64,000 nucleotides of DNA from Plotosus lineatus (taxonomy: Eukaryota; Chordata; Actinopteri; Siluriformes; Plotosidae): the NCBI GenBank assembly GCA_024760905.1, contig CM045745.1, forward strand, positions 18,248,782-18,312,781, given 5' to 3'. The translations under genes and the position numbers were made by a program. Below, in pieces: positions 36,390 to 48,612 of the stretch (position 1 is its first letter; each line of letters begins with the position of its first letter). A model generated the notes under the pieces. That model saw nothing but the letters and a program-made list of their open reading frames with translations, did not search any database and had not been told where the DNA came from.

Positions 36390-38556
36390 GACTGCAAAGT
36401 AGTAGCGGGTGAGAGTGTTGTCAAACAGCATAGGATGGTGGTGTGCAGGATGGCACTGATGGTGAGGAAAGTGAAGAAGGCAAAGGCAGAGCTGAAGACA
36501 AAGTGGTGGAAGCTGAAAAAGGAAGAGTGTCGTGTTTTCTACAAAAAAGGAGTTGAAAATGGCTTTGGGTGGTCAGGAAGTGCTTCCAGATGACTGGACA
36601 ACCACAGCTAATGTGACCAGGGAGACAGGTAGGAGAATACTTGGTGTGTCATCTGGAAGGACAGGAGATAAGGAGACTTGGTGGTGAAATGAGGATGTGC
36701 AGGAGTGTGTACAAAGGAAGAGGTTAGCTAAGAAGAAGTGGGACATAGAGAGGACTGAAGCGAGTAAACAGGAGTACAGGCAGACACAGCGTAAGGTGAA
36801 GGTAGCGGTGTCAAAGGCCAAACAGAGGGCGTATGATGACATGTATGCTAAGTTAGAAAGTAAAGAGAGAGAAAATGATTTATACAGGTTGGCACAGCAG
36901 ATAAATAGAGATGGGAAGGATGTGTAGCAAGTTAGAGTGATTAACAACAGAGAGGGAAATTTATTGACTGATGACAGAAGTGTGCTAGGAAGATGGAAAG
37001 ACTACTTTGAAGAGCTGATGAATGAAGAAAATGAGAGAGAAAAAAAGAGTAGAAGAGGTGACTGTTGAGGACCAGGAAGTAGCAAAGATTAGTAAGGGTG
37101 AAGTGAGGAGGGCATTGAAGAGGATGAAGAATGGAAAGGCAGTTGGTCCTGATGACATACCGGTGGAGGTATATAAGTGTCTAGGAGAGGTAGCAGTAGA
37201 TTTTCTGACATGAACATTCAATAAGGTCTTAGAGAGTGAGAGGATGCCGGAGAAATGGAGGAGAAGTGTGATGGTACCCATTTTTAAGAACAAGGGATAT
37301 GTGCAGAGTTATGGCAACTACAGAGGGATAAAGTTGATGAGCCATATGAGGAAAGAATAGTGGAAGCAAGACTAAGGGCAGAGGTCAGCATTTGTGAACA
37401 ACAATTTGGTTTCATGCCAAGAAAGAGCACCACAGATGCATTGTTTGCCTTGAGTATGTTAATAGAGAAGTACAGAGAAGGTCAGAGGGAGCTGCATTGT
37501 GTCTTTGTGGATCTGGAGAAAGCATATGACAGGGTGCTGAGAGAAGAACTGTGGTATTGCATGAGAAAGTCTGGAGTGGCAGAAAAGTATGTTAGAGTGG
37601 TGCAGGACATGTATGAGAGATGTAAGCCAGTGGTGAATTGTGCTGTCGGTGTGACAGATAAGTACAAGGTGGAGGTAGGACTGCATCAAGGGTCAGCTCT
37701 GAGCCCCTTCTTGTTTGCTATGGTGATGGACAGGCTGACAGATGAGGTTAGACAAGAATCTCCATGGACTATGATGTTTGCAGATGACATTGTGATCTGC
37801 AGTGAGAGCAGAAAACAAGTGCAGGGAAATCTAGAGAGGTGGAGGTATGCCCTGGAAAGGAGGGGAATGAAGGTAAGCCTCAGTAAAACAGAATACATGT
37901 GTATGAATGACAAGGACCCAACAGGAACGGTGAGGTTACAGGGAGAAGAGATAATGAAGGTGGAAGATTTTACGTACTTAGGCGCAACAATCCAGAGCAA
38001 TGGAGAGTGTGGAAAAGAGGTGAAGAAGCGTGTGCAGGCAGGTTGGAATGGTTGGAGAAAAGTGTCTGGTGTGATGTGTGATAGGAAGGTATCGGCAAAA
38101 ATGAAAGGAAAAGTGTACAAGACGGTGTTGAGGCCAGCAATGTTGTATAGTTTAGAAACAGTGGCCCTGGGGAAAAGACAGGAGGCAGAGCTGGAGGTAG
38201 CAGATATGAAAATATTGAGGTTATTTTTGGGAGTAACGAGGATGGATAGGATCAGGAATGAGCACATCAGAGGGATAGCACATGTAGGATGTTTTGGAGA
38301 CAAAGTCAGTAAGGATAGATTGAGATGGTTTGGACATATATCGAGGAGGGATAGTGAGTATATTGGTAATAGGATGCTGAGGTTGGAACTACCAGGCAGA
38401 AGGCCGAGAGGAAGACCAAAGAGAAGATATATGGATGTAGTGAAGGAGGACATGGAGGCAGTTGGAGTAAGAGTAGAAGATGCAGAGGATATGGTGAGAT
38501 GGAGGCAGATGATTCGCTGTGGTGACCCCTGAAGAGAAAGGCCGAAAGGAAAAGAA
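36390..38556 (+). mobile_element. RTE-type LINE, 5'-truncated, best preserved RT
   Basis: It runs from the region between endonuclease and RT (VQECVQRKRLAKKKWDIERT, KAVGPDDIPVEVYKCLGEVA), through RT and the C-terminal domain, to the 3' end GAAGAGAAAGGCCGAAAGG. Stops at about 36688, 36926 and 37213 and a frameshift before 37360 disable the upstream part. Confidence 0.93.
37360..38532 (+). pseudogene. RTE reverse transcriptase ORF, 390 codons open
   Basis: The longest transposon frame on this strand. RT motifs are in order: FGFMPRKSTTDALFAL (about 17-32), FVDLEKAYDRV (49-59, catalytic Asp 51), VGLHQGSALSPFLFAMVMD (107-125) and FADDIVI (140-146, Asp 142 and 143). The thumb and C-terminal domain then run to [11 protein letters not shown]. 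All three RT aspartates are present. It has no ATG of its own and lacks the endonuclease and the first RT motifs, so it is a fragment rather than an active enzyme. Confidence 0.85.
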
Positions 38557-38559
38557 GAA

Positions 38560-39120
38560 CGGCTATTCATTCCATTCACTCTTTCCACCTCTGTTCCCTC
38601 CACTCTGCAGCCTCCTGTAGTCCACAATGAGCTCCTTGGTTTTGTTGATGTTGAACAGCAGGTTGTTGTCCTCGCACAAAGATGTCAGGGCTCTAACCTC
38701 TGCTCTCTAAGCAGACCCATCTCTATCTGAAATACAGCCGATGGTGATGGTGTTATTTGTAAATTTTAGGACGGTGTTGAAGCTGTGAGTAACTGTACAG
38801 TCATGGGTGAATAGGGTATACAGCATGAGGCTGAGCACACACCCCTTGGTGACACTGGCGCTGAGTGTCAGTGTGGAAGGTGTCGCACAACAGATGTGCA
38901 ACACGTGTGGTTTGCCCGTCAGGAAGTCAAGTTGCATAAGGAGACATTGATTTGCAGCGTTCTTGTGTTCCAGATGTAAAGGCAGTGTGCAGAGCCAACA
39001 CTATTGTATTGTCTGTTGATCTGTTTGACCGGTAGGTGAAATGAAATGGGTCAAGTGTAGCAGGCATTGAAGATGTGATGCGAGCTTTGACTATGCAATC
39101 AAAGCACTTCATGAAGATGG
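38560..39120 (-). mobile_element. LINE RT fragment
   Basis: Minus-strand blocks CFDCIVKARITSSMPATLDP, FHFTYRSNRSTDNTIVLALH, LDFLTGKPHVLH, KGCVLSLMLYTLFTHDCT, LKFTNNTITIGCISDRDGSA (catalytic ADD replaced by TNN) and KELIVDYRRL. It directly follows the RTE copy. Confidence 0.75.
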
Positions 39121-40635
39121 AGGTAGCTCACAGGTTTCTGTGGGATGTTTTCTAGACTGCCACCAACAAGAACATCACTGAAGATGCTGAGTACATCATT
39201 GGATATATATTTGCAAATGCATTGATAACATTGCACTATAAGTAACTGTCCAGACTTATCCAGACTTAACAGAGAGGTGTGTGCTGTGCTGAGAAGAGAG
39301 AACTGCTGCATTTAAATCTGGAGATCCACATGAGTAAAGGAAAGATGATGATCTCAGAAAAGCAATAAAAACAGCTAAGAGACAGTAAAGAGCAAAGGTG
39401 GAATCCTGCTACAGTGGGGAGTGGTATTGTATGTTGTCTCTTTCCCACTTTTCCTCCAGGGTTGTTCCTATGCAAGTAGCAAGTAGCCAAGCCAACTCCA
39501 TTCATAAAAAATCTGTTGATGGGGTCCAAGAATATTTTTGGATGTCCAGAAGAGTTGTTCTGTCATAAATGATTATAGTGTTGCAACAGTGTTACTAGAA
39601 AAGTAGAAAATAACACTAAAAACACTAGAAAATAAACAAAATTGAGGAGTATGCCGAGCAACAACGACCATTCTCAATAGTATCATCTTGAATCTGTTTG
39701 GTGCTATAATTAAATAATTATTAGGAATTACATGATTTGCAAACATAAGATAACAGTTAAGATAACAGTTTGTTTTAATTATGTATCATTAATATTATTG
39801 TTTAATTCTCTCTTTACAGTTGAACAAGCAGGATCTGGATCTGACAAGAGAGGCCCTGACTAATAAGCAGAAGTCTGATGCCAGTGTTGTCTTTTGAACA
39901 GATGTTTATGCAAAATATATAAACAGTTAAAGTGAAGGACTGCGAGGAGATGAAATGAATCTTCATCAAGCTATTTCAGGACTATTTATACCCGAAGCCA
40001 CAAGCCCCGCCAACTCCAGTCCAGCAGCCACCTCTGTCTCCTGCCTCAGCGACAGTTGCAGCCCCCAAGCCTCTTGTGGCCTGGTTATGATCCATATGGG
40101 TCATACCAACAACAACCTGAACTAACAACCTGAAGCTGAACATCTAGGGTTGTATTTGTTGCTTGTTGCCAGGTACTTGAGGGTGATGGCAAGCCTACAC
40201 ACTGTGGTGGTGGGCTCATTCATTGTTGTTGTCTTCCTTTCAAAGAGGGGTGCCACTTTTAGAAAAGTTCATTCCAGATCTCTGGAGTGAGGCACTGGAA
40301 AACTCTGAACCCCTTTTTGTCTGTTGCCTGCAACTGACCCATCAGGACTTCATATTGACCATACAGTCTGCAATCCAGCCACAGCTCCAGCAGGACCTCA
40401 CCTTCCTGGGCCACTTTGCTGGTGGCTGTGGCTGGTCCTGATGGTGGCCAAAAACAGCTGCCTGGGCAGTCACTGTCAGGACCCCAGAGGTGCCTGCAAC
40501 CTTCCTCTTCATCTCTGCAGTGACATCAAAATTAATACTAATTTTCATAAACAAGAAATGACCAGAAACAGTGAAAGTAGAACACACAATGAGAGATGAC
40601 ACATAAATAGCACTGGGGCCAACTTCCTATTCACC

Positions 40636-40636
40636 T

Positions 40637-40706
<70 letters not shown>
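40636..40706. repeat. (CA)n microsatellite
   Basis: About 70 bases of CA. Confidence 0.95.
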
Positions 40707-40709
<3 letters not shown>

Positions 40710-40734
40710 ATGCTAATTAGAATTTGCTCTGGTT

Positions 40735-40885
40735 TACTGAGCCAACGGTCAGGGGTTTGAGCCCTAGTACTTTCAAATTGTCACTGTTGAGCCTTTGAAC
40801 AAGGCCCTTAACCCTCAAGTTCTCAGGTGTATCAAAAATTGCTCTGGGTAAGGGTGTCTGCTGAAAGTTGTAAATGACAAAAAAA
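40735..40885 (+). mobile_element. fish retroposon tail, family D
   Basis: AACAAGGCCCTTAACCCTCA and GCTCTGGGTAAGGGTGTCTG are a well-known fish retroposon tail. The head is partial, with a B-box-like GGGGTTTGAGCCC. Confidence 0.65.
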
Positions 40886-41167
40886 TAAAAAAAAGAAAAA
40901 GAAAAAAATAACAATATTTAAAGGGATTTCAAATTATTTGTTTTCGAGCATAATGGCAGTATTTTTGGCGAACCAAACTGAAAATGACTTTGTACTATTT
41001 TGTGGTTATATCACTGACATGTGACTCAAAATTATATATTTTCTGAAATTAGTTAATTCCAGAAATTAATGAACAAATATGGGGCAGTCGTAGCCTAGTG
41101 GTAAAGTGCTGGATTACTGATCATAAGGTCGGGGGTTCAAATACCACTGTCAATGGTTGTCACTGCT

Positions 41168-41507
41168 GAGGGGCAGTGGTGGTCTAGTGGTATAGGGTGC
41201 TGGATTGCTGATCCAAAGGTTGGGGGTTCGAGTCCCACTCTCCACAAGGTGTCACTGTCCCCCCCAGTGCAGCTAACTGGGTTATCAAAGGCGGGCCATG
41301 TCTCTTACTGTCTATGGTGAGACGCATGTTAAAGAACCATTGCTGACTTTCGTAAAGAGTAGGCTGCAAAGTCATCAGCATGTTTCTGTCCATTGCTAAA
41401 AAATGGGTTGTGACTGGAAGGGCAACCGACGTAAAAACCTCTGCCAAATCAGATGATTCGCTGTGGTGACTCCTGAGTAAAAGGGAAAAAGCCGAAAGGA
41501 AGACAGA
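41168..41507 (+). mobile_element. SINE family A, nested, 17-base target duplication
   Basis: Complete head, body and RTE-type tail ending GCCGAAAGGAAGACAGA. CAATGGTTGTCACTGCT flanks it exactly at 41151-41167 and 41508-41524. Confidence 0.95.
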
Positions 41508-41674
41508 CAATGGTTGTCACTGCTATTCCCCCAGTGCAGAAAACTGTATTATCCAAGGCTAGTCATGTCTCTCACCTTCTATGGTAAGAAGCATGTAAAA
41601 GAACCATTGGTGATGTTTGTCAAGTGTAGGCTGCATAGCTACTAGTGTGTTTCTGTCCTGGGCACTGTCTAGGG

Positions 41675-43314
41675 CAGGGGTGGGCAAACTGTGGCCCATG
41701 GGCCACATCTGGCCCCTGGTCTTATTAATCTATCCAGCCGAAGATAGATTGGTATAGAATTCATGTTTGATGTGAATGATTGATTGATTGCATTCATTTG
41801 ACTTTGACTTGTAATGACAGCATTTCAACACCAGTGGCGCATTAGGTGCAGTCGGTTGATTTTGCGGCACTCGGGCCACTTCCTGTTATCACTGTTCTAC
41901 TGCACATCTGCAGCAATGTCAGAGAAAAGAAAAGTGGCCAGTGAGTGTCGGGTGGTTCATAAGGAATGGGCACCTAAATACTTTTTTACTGAAGTCCGGT
42001 CAATCAAAGACTATATGTCTTATTTGCCAAGAAACTCTTGTAGTTTGAAAAAAATACAACATCAGCCGCCACTTTTCAACCAAGCACGCTAATTACACCA
42101 ACAACCTATCAATGCAAGAATGTCCAGCTACCACTGAAAGGTTGGGCACGAGCTTGCAGGTTCAGCAAAACATCTTTATCTGAGCAACTTCCATCCAATG
42201 AGGATATGCATAAGTCACCAGGAAGCAATGTGTAAATCTGTGGTGCAGCTCAACCACGTAGTGAAGCCGGTTGTGAAACTCGTGAAGTTTATTCGAGCGA
42301 CGGGACTTCACCATCGTCAGTTTATTCATTTTCCTGAAGAATTTGACGCTGATCACAGGGACTTGCTTTACATTCTATTGTCCGCTGATTAAGTTTTGGG
42401 AAAGTATGTCAGAGGGTGTAGAGCTCAAACAGGAGATTATTTCATTTTTGGAACTCCTTGAGAACACTGACAATGTTCCTGAGCTGAAAGACATAGATTG
42501 CCTGTGATTTCGCTTTTACTGTGGACAAACTGACCCACATGAATGAGCTGAATGTGAAGCGACAAGGGAAAAACAGTTTGTGCATGAAATGCAAGGAAAC
42601 GTCAGAGCCTTCAAAACCAGGCTAGTTTTATTTTCAAAGCAAATCTCACAGAAGTCATTCACTCATTTCCCCCACACTGGCCACATTAAAAGAGGCCCTG
42701 CAACATGTGAAAAAATCCAGGAAAGCACTGGATGACCTACATGAAGAATTCTGCCGTCGGTTTTGTGATTTTGGAAAAATTGACAGGGCACTTCAGCTGG
42801 TGTCAGGTCCCTTCTCACAAGACCCTGAAACAGTACCACTGGAGCTGCAGTTGGCACTGATTGATATTCAATGTGACATGATGTTAAAGGAGAAGTTCAA
42901 CTCTATTTAACTGGATGAGTTTTATGCTTCACAAAGTGCAGCCAAATTTATAAACATCCAGAAGATGGCACAGAGGATGCTGGTGTTGTTTGGCTCGACA
43001 TATGTGTGTGAACAGACTTTTAGTGTGATGAACACCAACAAAGCAGCCCACAGATCCCAGTTGATTGATGAACATCTCAAATCTGTTCTGAGAATCACCA
43101 CAACAGAATTACCACCATATTGCGATGCACTGGCAAAAATGGGTGATCAACAACACTGTTCCCACTAAAGGGTAAATTAATATTGCGATGCTGGTTTTCT
43201 GTTTATGTTTGATATGTACTGTTAAAAAAATTATTTTTCATCGTATCTTGTGGCTCGTCTGACATATTTTAAAAGTCAATGTGGTCTCCAATCCAAAACA
43301 CTTGCCCACCCCTG
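41675..43314 (+). mobile_element. hAT (Charlie-like) DNA transposon, internally deleted
   Basis: Ends are CAGGGGTGGGCAAAC and its inverse (TTGCCCACCCCTG), flanked by the 8-base duplication GTCTAGGG at 41667-41674 and 43315-43322. Both are diagnostic of hAT. Transposase remnants on the + strand: MSEKRKVASECRVVHKEWAP at 41914, QLNHVVKPVVKLVKFIRATG near 42247, DDLHEEFCRRFCDFGKIDR near 42730, and the C-terminal FGSTYVCEQTFSVMNTNKAA (dimerisation region) near 42989, stopping after 43168. The family is the one domesticated in GTF2IRD2. A large central part is missing near 42100-42190, so it is non-autonomous. Confidence 0.93.
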
Positions 43315-43413
43315 GTCTAGGGTGTACTCTGCCCTCACCCGTAGTTGGCTGAGCTGGGTGCCAGTCTCCTTGAGATCCTAATTTCAGAAAATGAATGAAT
43401 GAATGAACAAATA

Positions 43414-44057
43414 CATTTTTTTAATGTAAACCCATTGTAAATACATGCAAAGAGAGAAGTATTAAATCGTTTATCATGTTGCATATTAATGAATGTGACT
43501 CACTCCTGTGGACATCATCATGAATAATAAAACTTAAATAAAATGCATATATTACTTTTTCTCTACAACTTTGGGTTTAAACCTGTCGAAAGTGTGAAAT
43601 GTTTCTCAGCACCAGTTTTCAAATTACCAAATTCAGTAATAATAATGAAAAATAAACAGAATGTAGATCATCCTTTCTAGTGTGCAAACTTTGCAAAAGT
43701 GGGAATGTCTGGGTGTCCCATGTCAGATATATCATTTATCTTTACATAATTCCAAATTTCCCCTCTTAAAAATTGCCAGCCATTCAATCAACGCTGTGAA
43801 GATTAGATGGATGGATGTGTCTTAAAGTGCTGATATTCTAAATTTCTTTGTTGGAAATTAATGCATAATAAAAATCCACTTGTTACAGCATTATGATTTT
43901 TACATCCTTGGCATTTTTTTATTCATGGTATTTTAAGAATTAGCTGGCAATATTTACTTCCATATCTGAAGCTTTTTTTGTCTGATATAATCATAAAGTA
44001 CACAATAAAGGCATCCTGTGGTAGGACCGTATTTCAAGAAGGTACTTACCATTCATT
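43414..44057. other. AT-rich intergenic DNA
   Basis: No gene or element end recognised. Confidence 0.45.
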
Positions 44058-44072
44058 GTATGTTTTACCAGT

Positions 44073-44411
44073 TAATTGGGCAGTGGTGGTCTAGTGGTAT
44101 AAGGCGCCGGATCGCTGATCCAAAGGTTGGGGGTTCGGGTCCCACTCTCCACAAGGTTGTCACTGTCCCCCCAGTGCAGCTAACTGGGTTATCAAAGGCC
44201 GGCCATGTCTCTCACTGTCAATGGTGTGAGGCATGTAAAAGAACCATTGCTGACTTTCAACAAGAGTAGGCTGAAAAGCCGTCAGCGTGTTTCCGCCCTG
44301 CGATGGCCTGGCGAGCTGTCCTGGGTGTACGCTGTTCTCGCCCTGAGTTGGCTGGGATGGGCACCATCCTCCCCGGGACCATAATTAGGATGAAGAGGTG
44401 AAAAGAAAATG
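44073..44411 (+). mobile_element. SINE family B, full length, perfect target duplication
   Basis: Head with the GTCTAGTGG box and B-box GGTTCGGGTCC, shared body to GCCGTCAGCGTGTTTC, then the tail CGATGGCCTGGCGAGCTG and GTTGGCTGGGATGGGCACC. GTATGTTTTACCAGT is repeated exactly at 44058-44072 and 44412-44426. Confidence 0.95.
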
Positions 44412-44539
44412 GTATGTTTTACCAGTGTTGTGCCAAGATAGAGAATAATTATAGAATGTACTTCCTAATCAGCAAGTAATAAAAGCTATTTACAATGAGA
44501 TTTCCTGGATTGATTTTTTTTTTACATTCTATCGCTCAA

Positions 44540-44981
44540 GCAAGAATGAAAGGAAAAGTGTACAAGACGGTGTTGAGGCCAGTGATGTTGTATGGTTTAG
44601 AAACAGTGGCCCTGGGGAAAAGACAGGAGGCTGAGCTGGAAGAAGCAGAGATGAAAATGTTGAGGTTCTCTTTGGGAGTAACGATGATGGATAGGATCAG
44701 GAATGAGCACATCAGAGGGACAGAACATGTTAGAGGTTTTGGAGACAAAGTCAGAGAGGCTAGATTGAGATGGTCTGGACATGTACAGAGGAGGGATAGT
44801 TAGTATATTGGTAGTAGGATGCTGAGGTTGGAACTACCAGGCAGAAGGCCGAGAGGAAGACCAAAGATGTGATGAAGGAGGACATGAAGTTAGTTGGAGT
44901 AAGAGTAGAAGATACAGAGGATATGCTGAGATGGAGGCGGATGGTTTGCTGTGGCGACCCTTGAAGGGAAAGGCCGAAAGG

Positions 44982-44986
<5 letters not shown>
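44540..44986 (+). mobile_element. RTE-type LINE, 5'-truncated
   Basis: Open from KMKGKVYKTVLRPVMLYGLE-type sequence to VQRRDS, then a TAG stop (44801-44803). A deletion in the PKRRFMDV block follows, and the copy ends with the standard GGCCGAAAGG 3' end. Confidence 0.9.

Positions 44987-44988
<2 letters not shown>

Positions 44989-45057
<69 letters not shown>
44989..45057. repeat. (TA)n microsatellite
   Basis: TA array between the LINE A-rich end and the pogo-like element. Confidence 0.95.
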
Positions 45058-45059
<2 letters not shown>

Positions 45060-45060
<1 letters not shown>

Positions 45061-45889
45061 CCGTATTTTACGTAATAAGCCCCCCCAAATGCTTTTGATC
45101 TTATTGTACGTCTAATAACTGCCCATGTATACTGGGAGCAAAATCATTGAGCAAACTTACCAATTGTTTTCGATCAGTCTCTGTAATCTTAAAATGAGGC
45201 ATTCACTGCCTGTAAAAGTGAGTTTACACAGTATTTCAAGACCCCCTGCCACTGGGGAATGTCTGTAATGTTCATCAGTAACAACACATTTGATTGTTCT
45301 GCCGTGCTTTAAAAAACAGGAAAATATTTTGCTGTGTTCTCTTGGTAAATGTCCAACAAGCGATGAAATATTAGCAACTGCTACGGCAAAACTATGGGAT
45401 GCTCTGAATGAATGGAGCGATGAGCCAGATATAGACCAATCAGAAAGTGATGACGAGTATTTTTCATCTGATTCTCCTGCTCACTAACTTCATAAATTTA
45501 AGCATGTTACTGGGCATGTGCTTTCGTTTATGTTTGTGTTGATTGGTTCAACTTGCCATGTGCTAAAGTTCACATGTGTTGATTGACTCGATTTTACTTT
45601 AAAATGTTTAAAGGAACAGCATCGGGAGGGAAAGTAAGGGGTCTTTTATTAAAAATTTATAGTGTTTTCTGTTTATTTTCAACTTTCATGTAACTAGTTT
45701 GGTTGATACCACAAAATAAATAACACAAATATCAGTCAAACGGTTTTATTGTTCCGCTATTATTCATGTTTTTCACCTCGACTGTAATAAGCACTTACCG
45801 TTCCGCTCTGATGGGAACGTTTTAATAAGCATCCACCAAGTCCATTTTTTTTTAAGCGCTCTGGGTGCTTATCACGTCGAATACGATAT
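45060..45889. mobile_element. pogo-like element (family 3), two-ended
   Basis: Left end CCGTATTTTACGTAATAAGC and right end GCTTATCACGTCGAATACGA are imperfect inverted repeats with TA outside each. Extra AATAAGC-type motifs lie near 45075, 45786 and 45830. Two coding remnants diverge from the middle: minus, CFLKHGRTIKCVVTDEHYRH toward 45165; plus, ATAKLWDALNEWSDEPDIDQ and DDEYFSSDSPAH ending at TAA 45485-45487. At about 830 bp it is non-autonomous. Confidence 0.75.
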
Positions 45890-45974
45890 ATACTAGTATA
45901 TAAGTTAAATATAAGACCTTCTGAATAAGACCATCTGCCAAAAGCCATAAATCTAAATACATTTCATGCAATCA

Positions 45975-46085
45975 TTTTCGGAACTTCTTAATCCCCTTTA
46001 GGGTCGTGAGGAGACTGGTGCCCATCTCATCTCAGTCAGCTCAGGACAGGGTACACGTTGGACAGCTCGCCAAGCCATTGCAGTG
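45975..46085 (-). mobile_element. SINE-B / L2-type tail fragment
   Basis: Antisense CTTTAGGGTCGTGAGGAGAC, GGTGCCCATCTCATCTCAG and CAGCTCGCCAAGCCATTGCA. Confidence 0.7.
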
Positions 46086-46089
46086 CATA

Positions 46090-47373
46090 AATCTAAATTG
46101 CAAATGTACAGTGGACTAAGTCTGGATGGTCATCTTTTTGTATATTGCCATGCAGTGGTCTGGCCAACTGTTCACAGTATACCCCTCCTTCGACAAGTGT
46201 CATCTGAGGCAGGCCCCAAGGTTCCTCAAATACTAGTACAATTAAGCAGTTTGGCAAATGAATGAGAAAAAGTAAAGGTGCATGAGATAAATTTCTGCCT
46301 CTATAATCCAGTACAGCACAAGACAGTGTACAGCAGCAATTACTTTGTTCTTTATAATTTGAAGTTTGACAATCAAAATGCATGTCTCCACGACTGTTTT
46401 CCTCAAATGATGTGTATAAAATGACAATATAAAATATTTCCAAAATAAAAATAACTCTATGTTAAATTTATTATGTTTATTTACCAAGCTAGCAGGACTG
46501 ATTAGTGACTAACAATGCTGAACTAGACTGGGATTAAAAGTACAGTAAAAACATAAATCAACCAATGGGGTTAAAAAAACAAATAAAACTAATGATATCA
46601 ATAATAGAAGAAATCAAGTGGTGAAAGAAGAGGCAGTTGGGGGGGGGGGGGGGACGGGGGACGGGACTGGACTAATGGAAGCAAGGTGAAGCTAACAAAG
46701 ATGCCACACCCTCCATTAGTCATCATTGATGTATTAATGTATGTTAATTACCCAGCAGCGCTTCCAGCTGTTTTTTAGGGAAAGTGGCCAATGCATGTTC
46801 TGAATGTCACCAAATGATGCAATGAACAAATTTGCATATTGATCAGGTCATTATGATGATTTCCATATAAAAATGTGAGTTACTAGTACACTGACGTTAT
46901 CAATAACAAGTATGCACTGAAGAATAATGGTGGAGAAAGATTGGTTTTAAGGTGACCCTGTTTGCTCTATAAAAGTTACTGTACTGCGTTACTATTATAA
47001 GTTTACATAATTATATTGAAATGTCTCCCCCTAGTGGGTATCTATCGAACATCATCAAATGGTTTGTTTCTTGTACCACACCCTAGTCTACAAAAAAGTA
47101 CATATGCTTGCATTACATTAACATATCTTGCATGCAAACTAAATTAACCCAAAAACAAAAAAAAACATGACTGGTGTTACCTCCATGCAATGAATGGATG
47201 TCACAGTGGCTAGCACACCTCCCATGATTTTTCTGATTGGTGTGAATGTGAGAGTAAATGATTGTTCATCTCTGTGTTTGACTTGCTAAAAACTGGCAAC
47301 CTCTTCAGGGTGAAGCTTCAGCTTATCATGCAACTCTGACGAATAAGCGTATTTGAAAGTAGATGTTTACATA
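46090..47373. other. intergenic DNA, nothing recognised
   Basis: AT-rich with a G-run at about 46640-46654. No supported gene. Confidence 0.45.
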
Positions 47374-48612
47374 TACACTGCCCTTCATAACTAGTGGCGC
47401 CCCTGGTTAAACTGTATGCTTTAACTTCTAATAAATTCAGTTTTTTTACTTTTTTTGTAAATATTGTAGGAAAATCAACTGTTAGTTTGAGTGCATTTAT
47501 TCAGTGGAAAACAAATACACATTAAGAAATAATTATTTTAAATCCAATCATATGTGCTACATATGTGCTATTATTAGCACCAATAATGTTAATACTTTGT
47601 GCATACCCCTTTTACCAACAAAACGCCATCTAATCTTCTCCTATAATGTTTCACAAGATGGGAGAATACAGAAAGAGGGAATGTGGACCATTCCTCCCTG
47701 CATAATCTCTCTCAATCATCCAGCAACCTGGGTCCAATCCTCTGCCCTCTCCTCTACAGATCACACCACAGGTTTTCAATGGGGTTGAGGTCTGGGGACT
47801 TAGATGGGGACTGAGATCTTTCAGAAAGATCCAGTGCCTATGCATGTTCAGCTTTCAGGCAGAGGCCACCAGATTTTGATTTAAAATTTCCTGGTATTTC
47901 AAAGCATCCATGATGCCATACACCCTATCAAGGTTCCCAGGGCCTCTGGAAGAGAAACACACTCAGAGTATCACCAATCATTCCTCATATTTCACAGTGG
48001 GCATGAAGTGCTTTTCTGCAGACTCATCTTTGTGTTTTGCCAGACCGTGTTTGTTGCCAGAAAGCTCTATCTTTGTCTCTACTGACCATGGCACATGTTC
48101 TAGTTGAAGTCCCTGTATCATTTAGCAAACTCTAGACATTTGTGTTTATGATTGTGAGTGAGAAAAGGTTTTTTCCGTGCATGCCTCCCAAACCGCTTGC
48201 TGGCATATCGATAGCCCTGGTGGATTGCTTTATCGACTTTGTGTCCACAAGATGCTACCATTTGTTGCAATTCTTTAACAGTTAACTTTGCAGAACTTTT
48301 CATTTCTCTGAGCATCCTTTTCGCTGTACAGTAGATATGGGCAGGTACGGATGAGTGGATATTTTCTTGAAGCCTTTGCCTGATGTGTGAAGGTCGACAC
48401 TCATCTACATTACTTGAATGTTGTGTTCCTTTGTCTTTCCCAAGTTGAAAAGTGGATAAGAGAAATAGCCTCTGTATCACATCATATTTATATTCCAGGG
48501 AATCAGAAAGTGATGAATTATTAGTTAACTGTTTGTAGATACATTGAGCAACCTTGTATACCACTGTAGAAATGACAGAAATACTTCAATTATATTTATT
48601 TACAAGAAATTG

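Larger units (their letters stand above)
39130..41067. other. intergenic DNA with a CA array and SINE tail
   Basis: Only CA repeats at 40636-40706 and a retroposon tail at 40735-40885 are recognised. Short frames around 40223-40600 are not supported as genes. Confidence 0.4.
41080..43402 (+). mobile_element. SINE family B, split by a SINE-A and a hAT
   Basis: Head GGGGCAGTCGTAGCCTAGTG at 41081, body resuming at 41525, L2-like tail divided by the hAT and ending in (GAAT)n near 43402. AATGAACAAATA at 41068-41079 and 43402-43413 is its likely target duplication. Confidence 0.88.

Noticed and set aside
37686..38627. 313-codon ORF on the minus strand
   Set aside because: Shadow of the RTE LINE coding strand; the + strand carries the RT and C-terminal motifs.
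40223..40602. Overlapping ORFs of 72-91 codons
   Set aside because: No recognisable domain, no splice context and ordinary length for chance ORFs.
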